The position numbers were made by a program, and so were the translations under genes. Of a stretch of DNA of 64,000 bases, positions 53,573-62,422 are shown piece by piece; the stretch's first letter is position 1, and every line of letters begins with the position of its first letter. The notes under the pieces were generated by a model. It saw nothing but the letters and a program-made list of their open reading frames with translations, had not been told where the DNA came from and ran no database searches. Source of the DNA: Arthrobacter sp. B1805 (lineage in GTDB: Bacteria > Actinomycetota > Actinomycetes > Actinomycetales > Micrococcaceae); contig NZ_PJIQ01000007.1 in assembly GCF_002929745.1 (NCBI RefSeq), forward strand, positions 152,721 to 216,720. The letters are read 5' to 3'.

Positions 53573-54859
53573 CTAGGCGATGCGGTCGATGATCAGCTGG
53601 TGCGCCGGCCGCGAGCCCTCGGGAGCTATGACCACGGCGTCGGCCAGGGCCTCGCGTGCACGCTCGAACTTCTCCGGGGTGTCGGTCAGCAACGTCATGA
53701 GCGGCTCCCCGGCGCGCACGGATGCCCCGGGCTTCGCGTGCATCCGCACGCCGGCCCCCGCCTGCACCTCGTCCTCCTTGCGCGCGCGGCCTGCCCCGAG
53801 GCGCCATGCGGCGACGCCGACCGAGAGCGCGTCCAGGCCCACGAGCACGCCGTCGGCCGGCGCGAGGATGACCTCGGATTCCCTGGCGACGGGCAGGGCT
53901 GCGCGCGGGTCCCCGCCCTGCGCCTCTATCATCCTGTTCCAGACGTCCATGGCACGGCCGTCCTTCAGGGCGGCAGCGGGGTCGGCGCCGTGCACGCCGG
54001 CGCATGCCAGCATCTCCTCGGCGAGGCGCACGGTGAGTTCGACGACATCGGAAGGGCCTCCGCCCGCGAGGACCTCCACGGATTCCTCGACCTCGATGGC
54101 GTTGCCCGCGGTGAGCCCGAGCGGCGTGCTCATGTCGGTCAGGAGGGCCACCGTGTTCACTCCGGCGTCCTTGCCGAGCGCCACCATGGTCTCGGCGAGC
54201 TCACGCGCCTGGTCGACGTCCTTCATGAACGCCCCACTGCCCACCTTCACGTCCAGGACCAGCGATCCTGTGCCCTCGGCGATCTTCTTGCTCATGATCG
54301 AGGACGCGATGAGGGGAATGGCCTCGACGGTCCCGGTAACGTCCCGGAGTGCGTAGAGCTTTTTGTCGGCGGGAGCGAGGCCTGTGCCCGCTGCGCAGAT
54401 GACGGCACCGACGTCGGCGAGCTGGCGCAGCATGTCCTCGTTGCTCAGGTGTGCCTGCCAGCCGGGGATGGACTCGAGCTTGTCCAGCGTTCCGCCGGTG
54501 TGGCCGAGTCCGCGCCCCGAGAGCTGCGGCACGGCCACGCCGAAGACGGCGACGAGCGGCGCCAGGGGCAGGGTGATCTTGTCACCGACACCGCCGGTCG
54601 AATGCTTGTCACTCGTGGGGCGGCCGAGCGAGGAGAAGTCCATGCGCTCCCCGGAGGCGATCATCGCCGCCGTCCACCGGGAGATCTCCGCACGGTCCAT
54701 GCCATTGAGCAGGATCGCCATGTTGAGGGCAGCCATCTGCTCGTCGGCGATGACCCCGCGGGTGTAGGCATCGATGGTCCAGTCGATCTGTTCGGGTGAG
54801 AGCGTGCCCCGGTCACGTTTGGTGCGGATGATGTCGACGGCGTCGAACGCTTCGGTCAT
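53573..54859 (-). CDS. deoA: Thymidine phosphorylase
   Basis: 428 residues. Pyrimidine nucleoside phosphorylase that splits thymidine or deoxyuridine into base and deoxyribose-1-phosphate. The signature SGRGLGHTGGTLDKLESIPG is complete, with DKHSTGGVGDKIT for phosphate binding and the C-terminal PYNP domain (GAGVRMHAKPGASVRAGEPL). Last gene of the importer-salvage operon, 116 bases after cdd. GAGGA is placed before ATG 54859. Confidence 0.96.
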   Translation of the reverse strand: MTEAFDAVDIIRTKRDRGTLSPEQIDWTIDAYTRGVIADEQMAALNMAILLNGMDRAEISRWTAAMIASGERMDFSSLGRPTSDKHSTGGVGDKITLPLAPLVAVFGVAVPQLSGRGLGHTGGTLDKLESIPGWQAHLSNEDMLRQLADVGAVICAAGTGLAPADKKLYALRDVTGTVEAIPLIASSIMSKKIAEGTGSLVLDVKVGSGAFMKDVDQARELAETMVALGKDAGVNTVALLTDMSTPLGLTAGNAIEVEESVEVLAGGGPSDVVELTVRLAEEMLACAGVHGADPAAALKDGRAMDVWNRMIEAQGGDPRAALPVARESEVILAPADGVLVGLDALSVGVAAWRLGAGRARKEDEVQAGAGVRMHAKPGASVRAGEPLMTLLTDTPEKFERAREALADAVVIAPEGSRPAHQLIIDRIA

Positions 54860-54975
54860 GGGAGATCCTCTTGGATTGTGCGGATGGCGTGCACGGACGG
54901 TAGGGCTCGTCGTGGGAGCCCACCGGGACCGTGGGTGGAAGGGAAGGTGCCCGGCCGGTCGGCCGCGCCCCTTCG

Positions 54976-55371
54976 TCAGGCGAGGTGCTGGGGCCCGAAG
55001 GCGTCCGGCAGGACCTCGTCCATGGTCCGGATGCCGCTGACGGTCATGAGCACCATGTCGGGTGCGCGGAACTCGTAGAGGAGCTGGCGGCAACGACCGC
55101 ACGGCATCAGCGTGTTCCCCTCGCCGTCCACGCAGCTGAAGGCCCTGATGCGCCCTCCACCACTCATGGCCAGCGCACTGACGAGGGCGCATTCGGCGCA
55201 CAGGGTCAGCCCGTAGGACGCGTTCTCCACGTTGCAGCCGGAGATGATCCGGCCGTCGTCGAGCAGTGCCGCCGCTCCCACGGGGTACTTCGAATACGGC
55301 ACGTAGGCCTTCATCATGGCGTCCTTCGCCGAGGCGGCGAGGTCGTTCCAGGGGATGTCGTTCTCTCTCAT
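54976..55371 (-). CDS. cdd: Cytidine deaminase
   Basis: 131 residues, small tetrameric type. Zinc-site and catalytic motifs are NVENASYGLTLCAECALVSA (Cys and catalytic Glu) and MPCGRCRQLLYEF (two Cys). It converts imported cytidine and deoxycytidine to uridine and deoxyuridine, the substrates of downstream phosphorylase action. It lies 7 bases after the permease gene. Confidence 0.96.
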   Translation of the reverse strand: MRENDIPWNDLAASAKDAMMKAYVPYSKYPVGAAALLDDGRIISGCNVENASYGLTLCAECALVSALAMSGGGRIRAFSCVDGEGNTLMPCGRCRQLLYEFRAPDMVLMTVSGIRTMDEVLPDAFGPQHLA

Positions 55372-55378
55372 GCTGGTC

Positions 55379-56671
55379 CTAACCCTTGATGTACGGGATG
55401 CCGCTGGCTCCCGGTGCCCGCGAACGACCCACCAGGCCGGCGACGGCGAAGACCGTCACCACGTAGGGCAGCATGCGCAGGAACTGGTCCGGCACCGGCG
55501 TGCCGAGGAGGCTCAGCACGTTGGACAGGTTGGTGGCGAATCCGAACAGCAACGCCGCGAAGAACGCTCCGATGGGGTTCCACCGCCCGAAGATCAGGGC
55601 CGCCAGGGCGATGTACCCCTGGCCCGCCGTCATGTCCCGCCCGAAGCCCGACACGGCTACGAGCGTGAAGAACGAACCGCCGACGCCCGCGACCACGCCC
55701 GCGAGCAGAACGTTCATGAAGCGCATCCGGTTCACGTTCACGCCGAGGGTGTCAGCGGCCTTCGGGTGCTCCCCGACGGCACGCGTGCGCAGGCCCCAGC
55801 GCGAGTGGTACAGGGCCACGTAGACGACGGCGACCGCGATGTACATGAGATACCCCACGACGGTCTGCTGGAAGAGGATCGGGCCGATCACCGGGATGTC
55901 CGCGAGCAGGGGGATCTCGATGACGGGCAGTCGCGGCGGCGAGTTCCACCGCTCGGAGTCCTCGCTGAGGACGGCGGAGAACAGGAACCCGGTGAGGCCG
56001 GACACCAGCACGTTGAGCACGACGCCGACGATCACCTGGTTCACGACGTAGCGGATGCTGAAGACGGCCAGGACGAGCGATACGAGCACGCCGGCGACAG
56101 CCGCTGCGAGAAGTCCGACGATCGCGCTGCCGGACAGCGAGGCCGCCACCGCGGCCGCGAAGGCACCGAACAGCAGTTGCCCCTCGATCGCGATGTTCAC
56201 GACACCGGAACGCTCGCAGAGCACGCCCGAGAGCGAACCGAAGATCAGGGGGACGGCGAGGGTCACCGAACCGGCGAGGAGTCCGTAGAGCGCCACGTTC
56301 GGCGTGCGCGCACTGCCGACCACCCACGTCAGGAACGCGACGAGGAACAGGACGGCGAACACGGCCAGCACCCAGGTGGGTACCTTCTGCCCGGAGCGCG
56401 TCCGGAGGATCGCGTAGACGGCCAGGGCGATCATCGCGAGGGCCGCGATCCACCCGATGACCGGCGCCGACACCACGATCGACGGCAGGACGATCGGGTC
56501 GTTCTCCTCGGAGAGCCTGAACGTGACATCGTTGCGCGGCGCACCGAGCGCGAACACGAGGGACGCGAGGACGGCGACCACGGAGAGGATGATCGGGTTC
56601 TTCCAGCTCCGCACCGTGGCGCTACCGGTTGCGTCGTGTCGCTCGTCGCGGGCGGTGGTTGCTGTGCTCAT
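55379..56671 (-). CDS. Nucleoside ABC permease, second subunit (NupQ/BmpE type)
   Basis: 430 residues with about ten hydrophobic segments and the BPD_transp_2 motif GVLCERSGVVNIAIEGQLLFGAF, and GLRTRAVGEHPKAADTLGVN near the EAA loop. This type is found in BMP-dependent purine/pyrimidine nucleoside importers. An N-terminal extension of about 100 residues with two extra helices precedes the core. ATG overlaps the upstream permease stop (ATGA). Confidence 0.92.
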   Translation of the reverse strand: MSTATTARDERHDATGSATVRSWKNPIILSVVAVLASLVFALGAPRNDVTFRLSEENDPIVLPSIVVSAPVIGWIAALAMIALAVYAILRTRSGQKVPTWVLAVFAVLFLVAFLTWVVGSARTPNVALYGLLAGSVTLAVPLIFGSLSGVLCERSGVVNIAIEGQLLFGAFAAAVAASLSGSAIVGLLAAAVAGVLVSLVLAVFSIRYVVNQVIVGVVLNVLVSGLTGFLFSAVLSEDSERWNSPPRLPVIEIPLLADIPVIGPILFQQTVVGYLMYIAVAVVYVALYHSRWGLRTRAVGEHPKAADTLGVNVNRMRFMNVLLAGVVAGVGGSFFTLVAVSGFGRDMTAGQGYIALAALIFGRWNPIGAFFAALLFGFATNLSNVLSLLGTPVPDQFLRMLPYVVTVFAVAGLVGRSRAPGASGIPYIKG

Positions 56672-58065
56672 GCTGCTGCTCCGGTCGAGGCTGGCGTGCG
56701 GGTCGGGGCGCTTCCCTTGCCGGCGCGCGTGGCGCCGGGTGCCGGGAGGCGGAACAGCGCGCGGACGAGGGGCGGCGCTGCGATGAAGAGGACGATGAGC
56801 GACTGCACCACGAGGACGATGTCGATGCTCGTCCCGGTCGAAGCCTGCATGGCCACTCCCCCTGCACGGAACGCGCCGAAGAGGATGCCCGCCGCGAACG
56901 TGCCCCACGGCGAGGAACGGCCGAGCAGCGCCACCGTGATGGCGTCGAAGCCGAAGCTCGCGGCCACTCCCGAGGTCAGTACCTTCTCCGTCCCGGACAC
57001 CTGGGCCACGCCGGCCAGGCCCGCGAGGGCACCGGCGATGGCCATGGCGAGGATGTAGCCCTTGCTGACGTTGACGCCGGCGGTGCGGGCCGCGCTCGCG
57101 TTGGCTCCGACCGCGCGGAGCTCGAAGCCGATCGTGGAGCGGTTCAGCAGCCACCACACGAAGATGGTGGCCAGCACGGCGACGACGAAGCCCCAGTGCA
57201 GGCGGAATGCTGGTCCGAGGAGCGGCGGATACAGTGCCGAGGCGTCGAGCTGAGGGCTGATCGGGTTCGTCGACCCGGGCCGCTGGAACGCCGGAGTGCT
57301 CAGGAAGTACAGCACGAGGTTCGTCGCGATGTAGTTGAACATGATCGTCAGGATGACCTCGTGCGCCCCGGTACGGGCCTTGAGGAGTCCCACGAGCCCG
57401 GCCCAGACAGCGCCACCGACCATGCCCGCGAGGATCACGAGCAGCAGATGGACACCGACCGGGAGGTGCAGCGTGAACCCGATCCATCCGGCGAACGTCG
57501 CCCCGATCAGGATCTGGCCCTGCGCACCGATGTTGAAGAGGCCCGCCCGGAAGGCGAGGGCGACACCGAGGCCTGCGCAGATGAGCGGAGTTGCCACGGT
57601 GAGGGTCTGCGTCAGGGGGTAGACCATCCGCGTGAAGGTGTCGCCCTCGAAGTTGAAGACGGAACCCTGGAAGAGCGCGAAGTAGGCGCTCGATGCGGCC
57701 GTCCAGGCCGCACCGAGGGTGTCCTGCGGCCGGCTGAAGAAGTACGACGACGCACGTGCGACGTCCTGGTCGGTGACCGCGATGAGCAGCCCGCCGAGGA
57801 TCAGCGACAGCACCACGGACAGGAACGCCACGAGCGCGTTCCCGGTCATGATGCGCTGCATCAGACCGGCTTCCGGCCCTGGTCCGGCACCGATGCCTGC
57901 GGCGGTGGCGGGCACCGCGGGTGGCGGTAGTTCCCCTCCTGCCGTCTCGGCCGCGTTCTCGAGGCGCACCTCGTCCTGGCGTGCGGCGTCCTTGGTCTGC
58001 CGGCGCGTCGGCGGGGTTCCGCCGTCGCTGGCCGGGGATACCGGACGATCGTCCTGCGGGGTCAC
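56668..58065 (-). CDS. Nucleoside ABC permease, first subunit (NupP/BmpD type)
   Basis: 465 residues. The first 75 or so are disordered and polar; then about ten helices with GLGVALAFRAGLFNIGAQGQ, ILTIMFNYIATNLVLYFLS, and RAVGANASAARTAGVNVSKGY (EAA-like loop). It pairs with the following permease to form the pore. GTG 58065 overlaps the ATPase gene stop by 4 bases. Confidence 0.92.
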   Translation of the reverse strand: MTPQDDRPVSPASDGGTPPTRRQTKDAARQDEVRLENAAETAGGELPPPAVPATAAGIGAGPGPEAGLMQRIMTGNALVAFLSVVLSLILGGLLIAVTDQDVARASSYFFSRPQDTLGAAWTAASSAYFALFQGSVFNFEGDTFTRMVYPLTQTLTVATPLICAGLGVALAFRAGLFNIGAQGQILIGATFAGWIGFTLHLPVGVHLLLVILAGMVGGAVWAGLVGLLKARTGAHEVILTIMFNYIATNLVLYFLSTPAFQRPGSTNPISPQLDASALYPPLLGPAFRLHWGFVVAVLATIFVWWLLNRSTIGFELRAVGANASAARTAGVNVSKGYILAMAIAGALAGLAGVAQVSGTEKVLTSGVAASFGFDAITVALLGRSSPWGTFAAGILFGAFRAGGVAMQASTGTSIDIVLVVQSLIVLFIAAPPLVRALFRLPAPGATRAGKGSAPTRTPASTGAAA

Positions 58066-59606
58066 AGATTTCCTCCTTGAACGTCGTGTGCCTGCGCGAG
58101 GGCTTCGTCGGCGGGCATACCGGCCATCATGAGGCCGAGGACATCACGGGACACCGTTCCGGGCACGATCCCCATGAGGCGTCCGCGGTACAACACCGCG
58201 ATGCGGTCGGCAAGCTCCAGGACCTCGTCGAGTTCCGTGGAGACGATGATGACCGGCGTGCCGCCGTCGCGCTCGGCCACGATCCGGCGATGCAGGAACT
58301 CGATGGATCCGACGTCGACGCCGCGCGTGGGCTGCGACGCGATGAACAGTTTGAGTGGCCGCGAGAACTCCCGCGCCATGACGACTTTCTGCTGGTTGCC
58401 GCCCGAGAGCGTGCCGGCCGCCGCGGACGCGGACTGCGTGCGGACGTCGTACTCGGCGATCTTCTCGTCGGCATTCTTGTCGATGGCCGACGGCGACATC
58501 GAAAGGCCCTTGGCGAAGGGGGCGTCGTCGTACCGGTTCAGGATGAGGTTCTCGGCGACGGAGAACGTGCCGACGAGTCCTTCGACGCTGCGGTCCTCGG
58601 GCACGAAGCCGACGCCCGCGCGGATGATGTCCTTGACCTTGCGGCCGACGAGTTCGTTCCCGTCGAGGGTGATCGATCCCGTGACGTGGTCCTGCAGGCC
58701 CATGATGGCTTCGGTGAGCTCGGTCTGGCCATTGCCCTGGACCCCGGCGACGGCGAGGATCTCGCCCTGCGCGACATCGAAGCTGAGCCCGTCCACGACG
58801 CGCTGGCCGTTGGCAGCCTGGACCGTCAGGTCCCGGACCCTGAAGGTCACCTCGCCGGGGGTCGCCGGCTTCTTGTCGAGCGTCAGGCTGACCGAGCGGC
58901 CGACCATGAGGGACGCGAGTTCGGTGGTCGGAGCACTGGGATCTGCGGTGCCGACGACCTTGCCGCGGCGGACCACGGTGATGACGTCGGACACCGCCTT
59001 GACCTCCCGCAGTTTGTGGGAGATGAAGACGATCGATTTTCCGTCCGCCTTGAGCTGAGCCATGATGCCGAGCAGCTCGTCGGTCTCCTTGGGCGTCAGC
59101 ACGGCCGTGGGTTCGTCCAGGATCAGGACCTCCGCGTCGCGTACGAGCGCCTTGATGATCTCCACGCGCTGCTGCACACCGACGGGAAGGTCCTCGACGA
59201 CGGCGTCGGGATCGACGTCGAACCCGTACTGGTCCGAGATCTGTCGGATCCGCGTCCGCGTGGTCTGCAGGTTGAGCATGCCGCCCGCCTTCGTGGCCTC
59301 GTTGCCGAGGGCCACGTTCTCCGCGACGGTGAAGACCGGCACGAGCATGAAGTGCTGGTGCACCATCCCGATACCGGCGGCCATCGCGTCACCGGGCCCT
59401 TTGAAGGTCACGGGCTCGTCATTGACGAGGATCTCACCCTCGGTCGGGTCGTACAGTCCGTACAGCACGTTCATCAGCGTGGACTTGCCGGCCCCGTTCT
59501 CGCCGAGCAGGCTGTGGACCTGTCCGGGCTCCACCACGAGATCGATGGAGTCGTTGGCAACGAGCGATCCGAAGCGCTTCGTGATGCCGATCAGTTCGAG
59601 TTTCAC
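58062..59606 (-). CDS. Nucleoside ABC transporter ATPase, two-domain
   Basis: 514 residues with two ABC modules, as in sugar/nucleoside (CUT2-like) importers. First: Walker A LLGENGAGKSTLM, signature region LPVGVQQRVEIIKAL, Walker B LILDEPTAVLTP. Second: degenerate P-loop AVAGVQGNGQTEL, signature TLSGGNQQKVVMAREF, then SQPTRGVDVGS. It powers import of nucleosides captured by the BMP lipoprotein. The gene is 153 bases after the lipoprotein gene, with a terminator hairpin in the gap. Confidence 0.95.
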   Translation of the reverse strand: MKLELIGITKRFGSLVANDSIDLVVEPGQVHSLLGENGAGKSTLMNVLYGLYDPTEGEILVNDEPVTFKGPGDAMAAGIGMVHQHFMLVPVFTVAENVALGNEATKAGGMLNLQTTRTRIRQISDQYGFDVDPDAVVEDLPVGVQQRVEIIKALVRDAEVLILDEPTAVLTPKETDELLGIMAQLKADGKSIVFISHKLREVKAVSDVITVVRRGKVVGTADPSAPTTELASLMVGRSVSLTLDKKPATPGEVTFRVRDLTVQAANGQRVVDGLSFDVAQGEILAVAGVQGNGQTELTEAIMGLQDHVTGSITLDGNELVGRKVKDIIRAGVGFVPEDRSVEGLVGTFSVAENLILNRYDDAPFAKGLSMSPSAIDKNADEKIAEYDVRTQSASAAAGTLSGGNQQKVVMAREFSRPLKLFIASQPTRGVDVGSIEFLHRRIVAERDGGTPVIIVSTELDEVLELADRIAVLYRGRLMGIVPGTVSRDVLGLMMAGMPADEALAQAHDVQGGNL

Positions 59607-59700
59607 AACTCAACCAGCCTGTTCTGTTCTGTTGTCTTCGGTGAAAGTCAGGTGAAGGATACCGGCTGCGGCTTCGGGGCACGCACCCGGGGCAAACGCA

Positions 59701-59743
59701 AACCGCCTTCCTCCCGGCGTGGATCCGCAGGAGGAAGGCGGTT
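59701..59743 (-). terminator. Internal operon hairpin after the BMP gene
   Basis: Perfect 14-bp stem AACCGCCTTCCTCC / GGAGGAAGGCGGTT located between the lipoprotein and ATPase genes. Partial termination here would give more binding protein than transporter. Confidence 0.85.
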
Positions 59744-59759
59744 CTCTGGCGTCGCTGTA

Positions 59760-60866
59760 CTACTTGGGGCTGGCGGCCGAATCGACCGTGATCTCACCCG
59801 CGATGATCTGTTCCTTCAGCTCGTCGAGCGTGGACTGCAGATCGGCGGGGACGTTGGCCTCCTGGTCGTGGAACGGAGCCAGTGCTACTCCGCCGTTCTC
59901 CAGCGTGCCGACGTACGGCGTGTTGTCGAAGTTGCCCTCGACGTCGGTGCTGATGACGTCCTCGACGGCGTCGCCCATGAGCTTCATGACCGAGGTGAGG
60001 ATGAACTCCTCGCCCTTGCCGGCGGTCTCGTAGCCGTCCGAGTCGACCCAGATCGCCTTGACGTCCTTGCCTGCGGCATTCGCCTCGATGACGGCGTCGA
60101 GCGTTCCCGAACCGACCGGTCCTGCGACCGGCATGATGATGTCGGCGCCCTCGTTGATGAAGTTCTGGGTGTTGGTCTTGCCGGCGGCGGCGTCCTCGAA
60201 GTTGCCCACGAAGGTGCCGTTCTGGCTCTCCTTGTCCCATCCGAGCAGCTGGACGTCCCCGCCCGTCTCCTCGTTGAAGTGGGCGACGCCCTCGGCGAAC
60301 CCGTCCATGAAGATGGTCACGGTCGGGATGTTGATGCCGCCGTAGGTTGCCACCTTGCCCGTCTCGCTGGTCGCCGCAGCGGCGTAACCGGCGAGGAACG
60401 CGGCCTGCGCCGTGTCGTAGATGATCGGCTTGACGTTGGGCAGATCGATCGAGTTGTCGTCCACGATGGCGAAGTTCGCCTCGGGGTTCTGCTCCGCGGC
60501 AGCCTTCGTGGTGTCCGCGAGCAGGAAGCCCACGGTGACGGTGAGGTTGCAGCCGGCCTGGACCATCTGGTCGACGTTGGGGCCGAAGTCGGTCTCGGCC
60601 TGCGACTCGGCCTGGTTGATCTCGATGCCGAGGTCGGCCTCGGCCTTCTTCAGTCCCTCGTAGCTGGACTGGTTGAACGAGCGATCGTCGAATCCACCGG
60701 AGTCGGAGACGATGCAGCCGAGGTAGTCCGAACCGGCTTCGGCTCCGCCGCCGGACGAATCCTCGGCCGGCGGTGCGCCGCAGCCGGAAAGGACGAGGGC
60801 CGATACGCCGAGAACGGCGGCGGACAGGCCTGTGCCGCGCGAAAACTTGCGCAGTGAGTTCTTCAA
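59760..60866 (-). CDS. BMP-family nucleoside-binding lipoprotein
   Basis: About 368 residues. Signal peptide with lipobox LVLSGC (Cys29) and a BMP/PnrA-like domain: YLGCIVSDSGGFDDRSFNQS, NFAIVDDNSIDLPNVKPI, AFLAGYAAAATSETGKVATY, AIWVDSDGYETA. PnrA/TmpC-type proteins bind purine and pyrimidine nucleosides. Start: TTG 60866 is preceded by GGAGG at 4 bases; GTG 60893 in frame would add nine residues and put the GGAGG inside the gene. First gene of the operon through to deoA. Confidence 0.92.
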   Translation of the reverse strand: MKNSLRKFSRGTGLSAAVLGVSALVLSGCGAPPAEDSSGGGAEAGSDYLGCIVSDSGGFDDRSFNQSSYEGLKKAEADLGIEINQAESQAETDFGPNVDQMVQAGCNLTVTVGFLLADTTKAAAEQNPEANFAIVDDNSIDLPNVKPIIYDTAQAAFLAGYAAAATSETGKVATYGGINIPTVTIFMDGFAEGVAHFNEETGGDVQLLGWDKESQNGTFVGNFEDAAAGKTNTQNFINEGADIIMPVAGPVGSGTLDAVIEANAAGKDVKAIWVDSDGYETAGKGEEFILTSVMKLMGDAVEDVISTDVEGNFDNTPYVGTLENGGVALAPFHDQEANVPADLQSTLDELKEQIIAGEITVDSAASPK

Positions 60867-60893
60867 AATGCCTCCAGGAAAGAAATGCGCCAC

Positions 60894-61137
60894 GGGGACG
60901 AATACCAGTGAGTGTCCATCACGGGTCGAGATCGATCCGAGGCTCTGTTGTCACTGGAAGACCGTGGCGCCGCGACACCGTCGGTGCAGCACGTATGCGA
61001 ACATCCTAAGGGCCGCGTGACGGGGAACACTACACGGGCCTCCCGACAGGACCGATCGTTCGGCTTTCGTTATGCACAGCCCGCTGCGCAGGCAGGCTCG
61101 AGCCGGGCCACGACGTCCGGCTGGGAGTACGCGTAGG
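60894..61137. other. 244-base leader/promoter region of the nucleoside operon
   Basis: No coding signal. Candidate -10 box at 61003-61008 (minus TAGGAT) gives a leader of roughly 130 bases. A second box, TAGTGT, lies some 20 bases upstream. A small inverted repeat, CCGATCGTTCGG, at about 61051-61062 could be an operator. Confidence 0.4.
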
Positions 61138-62343
61138 TCAGTGGTCCCGACCGAGCACGGCCTGCAGGGCCGCTGCGGCCATGACGCGGATCCCGCACGC
61201 GATGGCGCGTTCGTCGGGCACGTAGTCGCCGCGGTGGAGATCGTACGTCTCCCCGCCGGGCGTGCGCGTTCCGAGCCGCATCATGGCGCCGGGCACCTGC
61301 TGCGTCATCCACGCGAAATCCTCGCCGCCCATGGACTGTGGGGTGAGCACGACGGCGCCCGCCCCGAGTTCCGCGCGCGCCGCGGCTTCGAGGAGCCCTG
61401 TCTCGGCCTCCTGGTTCACCACCGGTGGGACGCCCCGGATGTGCTCGAGCTTCACGTCCACGCCGAAGGGTGCGGCCACCTCGCGCACCGCGCGGTCGAG
61501 CAGCTCGCCGGCGGACTCCCACGCCTCGCCGTCGAGGCAGCGAAGGGTCCCGGACATGAATCCATGGGCAGGAATCGCGTTGGGCGCGGATCCGGCGTGG
61601 ATCTGCCCCCACACCACGGACACCGCGCTGCGCACGTCGATGCGCCGGGAGAGGACTGCCGGCACGTTCACCGCGATGGAGGCCAGTGCGAACACCAGGT
61701 CCTCGGTCAGATGCGGGCGGGAGGTGTGCCCTCCGCGGCCGCTCAGCTCGACCCGAATGGTGTCCGATGCGGAGGTGATCGCGCCGATACGGGTCCCGAC
61801 GAGCCCGACGTCGATCCTGGGGTCGCAGTGCAGTGCCAGGATCCGCGGCAGGCCCTCCAGGACGCCCTGCGCGATGACGTCGATCGCTCCACCCGGCATC
61901 ATCTCCTCGGCGGGCTGGAAGATGACCCGGACGGTCCCGGGCAGCGGCGTCTCGGCGTCCAGCTCGACGAGCACGAGGGCGACGCCGAGCATCACCGTCG
62001 TGTGGATGTCATGCCCGCACGCGTGGGTGACGCCGGTTGACGCCGACTCGTACGGCAGGCCCGTCTCCTCGATGATGGGCAGCGCATCGATGTCCGCGCG
62101 CAATCCGAGGCGCAGCGGCCCCTGTCCGATGTCGACGAACACGCCGGTGCCCTCCAGACGCCGCGGCACGAGCCCTGCCTGCGCAAGCCTGGCGACGATG
62201 AGGTCCGTGGTGCGGTGTTCCTTGTAGGACAGTTCCGGGTGGCGGTGGATGTCCCGTCGGATCTCGGTCAGCTCGGCGAGGAGCGGCCCGAGGGATGCAC
62301 CCACACGGGAGGTCGGCGGGCTCTGGGTGCTGAACGTTTCCAC
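61138..62343 (-). CDS. M20-family amidohydrolase
   Basis: 401 residues, N-acyl-L-amino-acid amidohydrolase/hippurate hydrolase-like. Metal-binding motifs are GLRADIDALPI, THACGHDIHTTVMLG (His and Asp), IFQPAEEMMPGGA (catalytic Glu), ILALHCDPRIDVG, and the C-terminal MGGEDFAWM. The dimerisation lid domain lies in the middle (VELSGRGGHTSRP). The natural substrate, an N-acyl amino acid or peptide, is unknown. GTG 62343 has a leaderless -10 box. Confidence 0.92.
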   Translation of the reverse strand: METFSTQSPPTSRVGASLGPLLAELTEIRRDIHRHPELSYKEHRTTDLIVARLAQAGLVPRRLEGTGVFVDIGQGPLRLGLRADIDALPIIEETGLPYESASTGVTHACGHDIHTTVMLGVALVLVELDAETPLPGTVRVIFQPAEEMMPGGAIDVIAQGVLEGLPRILALHCDPRIDVGLVGTRIGAITSASDTIRVELSGRGGHTSRPHLTEDLVFALASIAVNVPAVLSRRIDVRSAVSVVWGQIHAGSAPNAIPAHGFMSGTLRCLDGEAWESAGELLDRAVREVAAPFGVDVKLEHIRGVPPVVNQEAETGLLEAAARAELGAGAVVLTPQSMGGEDFAWMTQQVPGAMMRLGTRTPGGETYDLHRGDYVPDERAIACGIRVMAAAALQAVLGRDH

Positions 62344-62349
62344 GCCCTC

Positions 62350-62355
62350 AGCCTA
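62350..62355 (-). promoter_or_regulatory. Leaderless -10 box for the M20 gene
   Basis: Minus-strand TAGGCT, GAGGGC, GTG 62343. Confidence 0.6.
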
Positions 62356-62422
62356 CCGACCGACAAGGGGCGGTCCTCAAACGGGGTCATCCGGAGCCGT
62401 CACGGACCGATCGGCGGTCGTC

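Noticed and set aside
57921-60857. Very long open frame (about 980 codons) on the plus strand
   Set aside because: Antisense to the ATPase and BMP genes, with the third-position GC pattern of the real minus-strand genes and no recognisable domain; a high-GC artefact.
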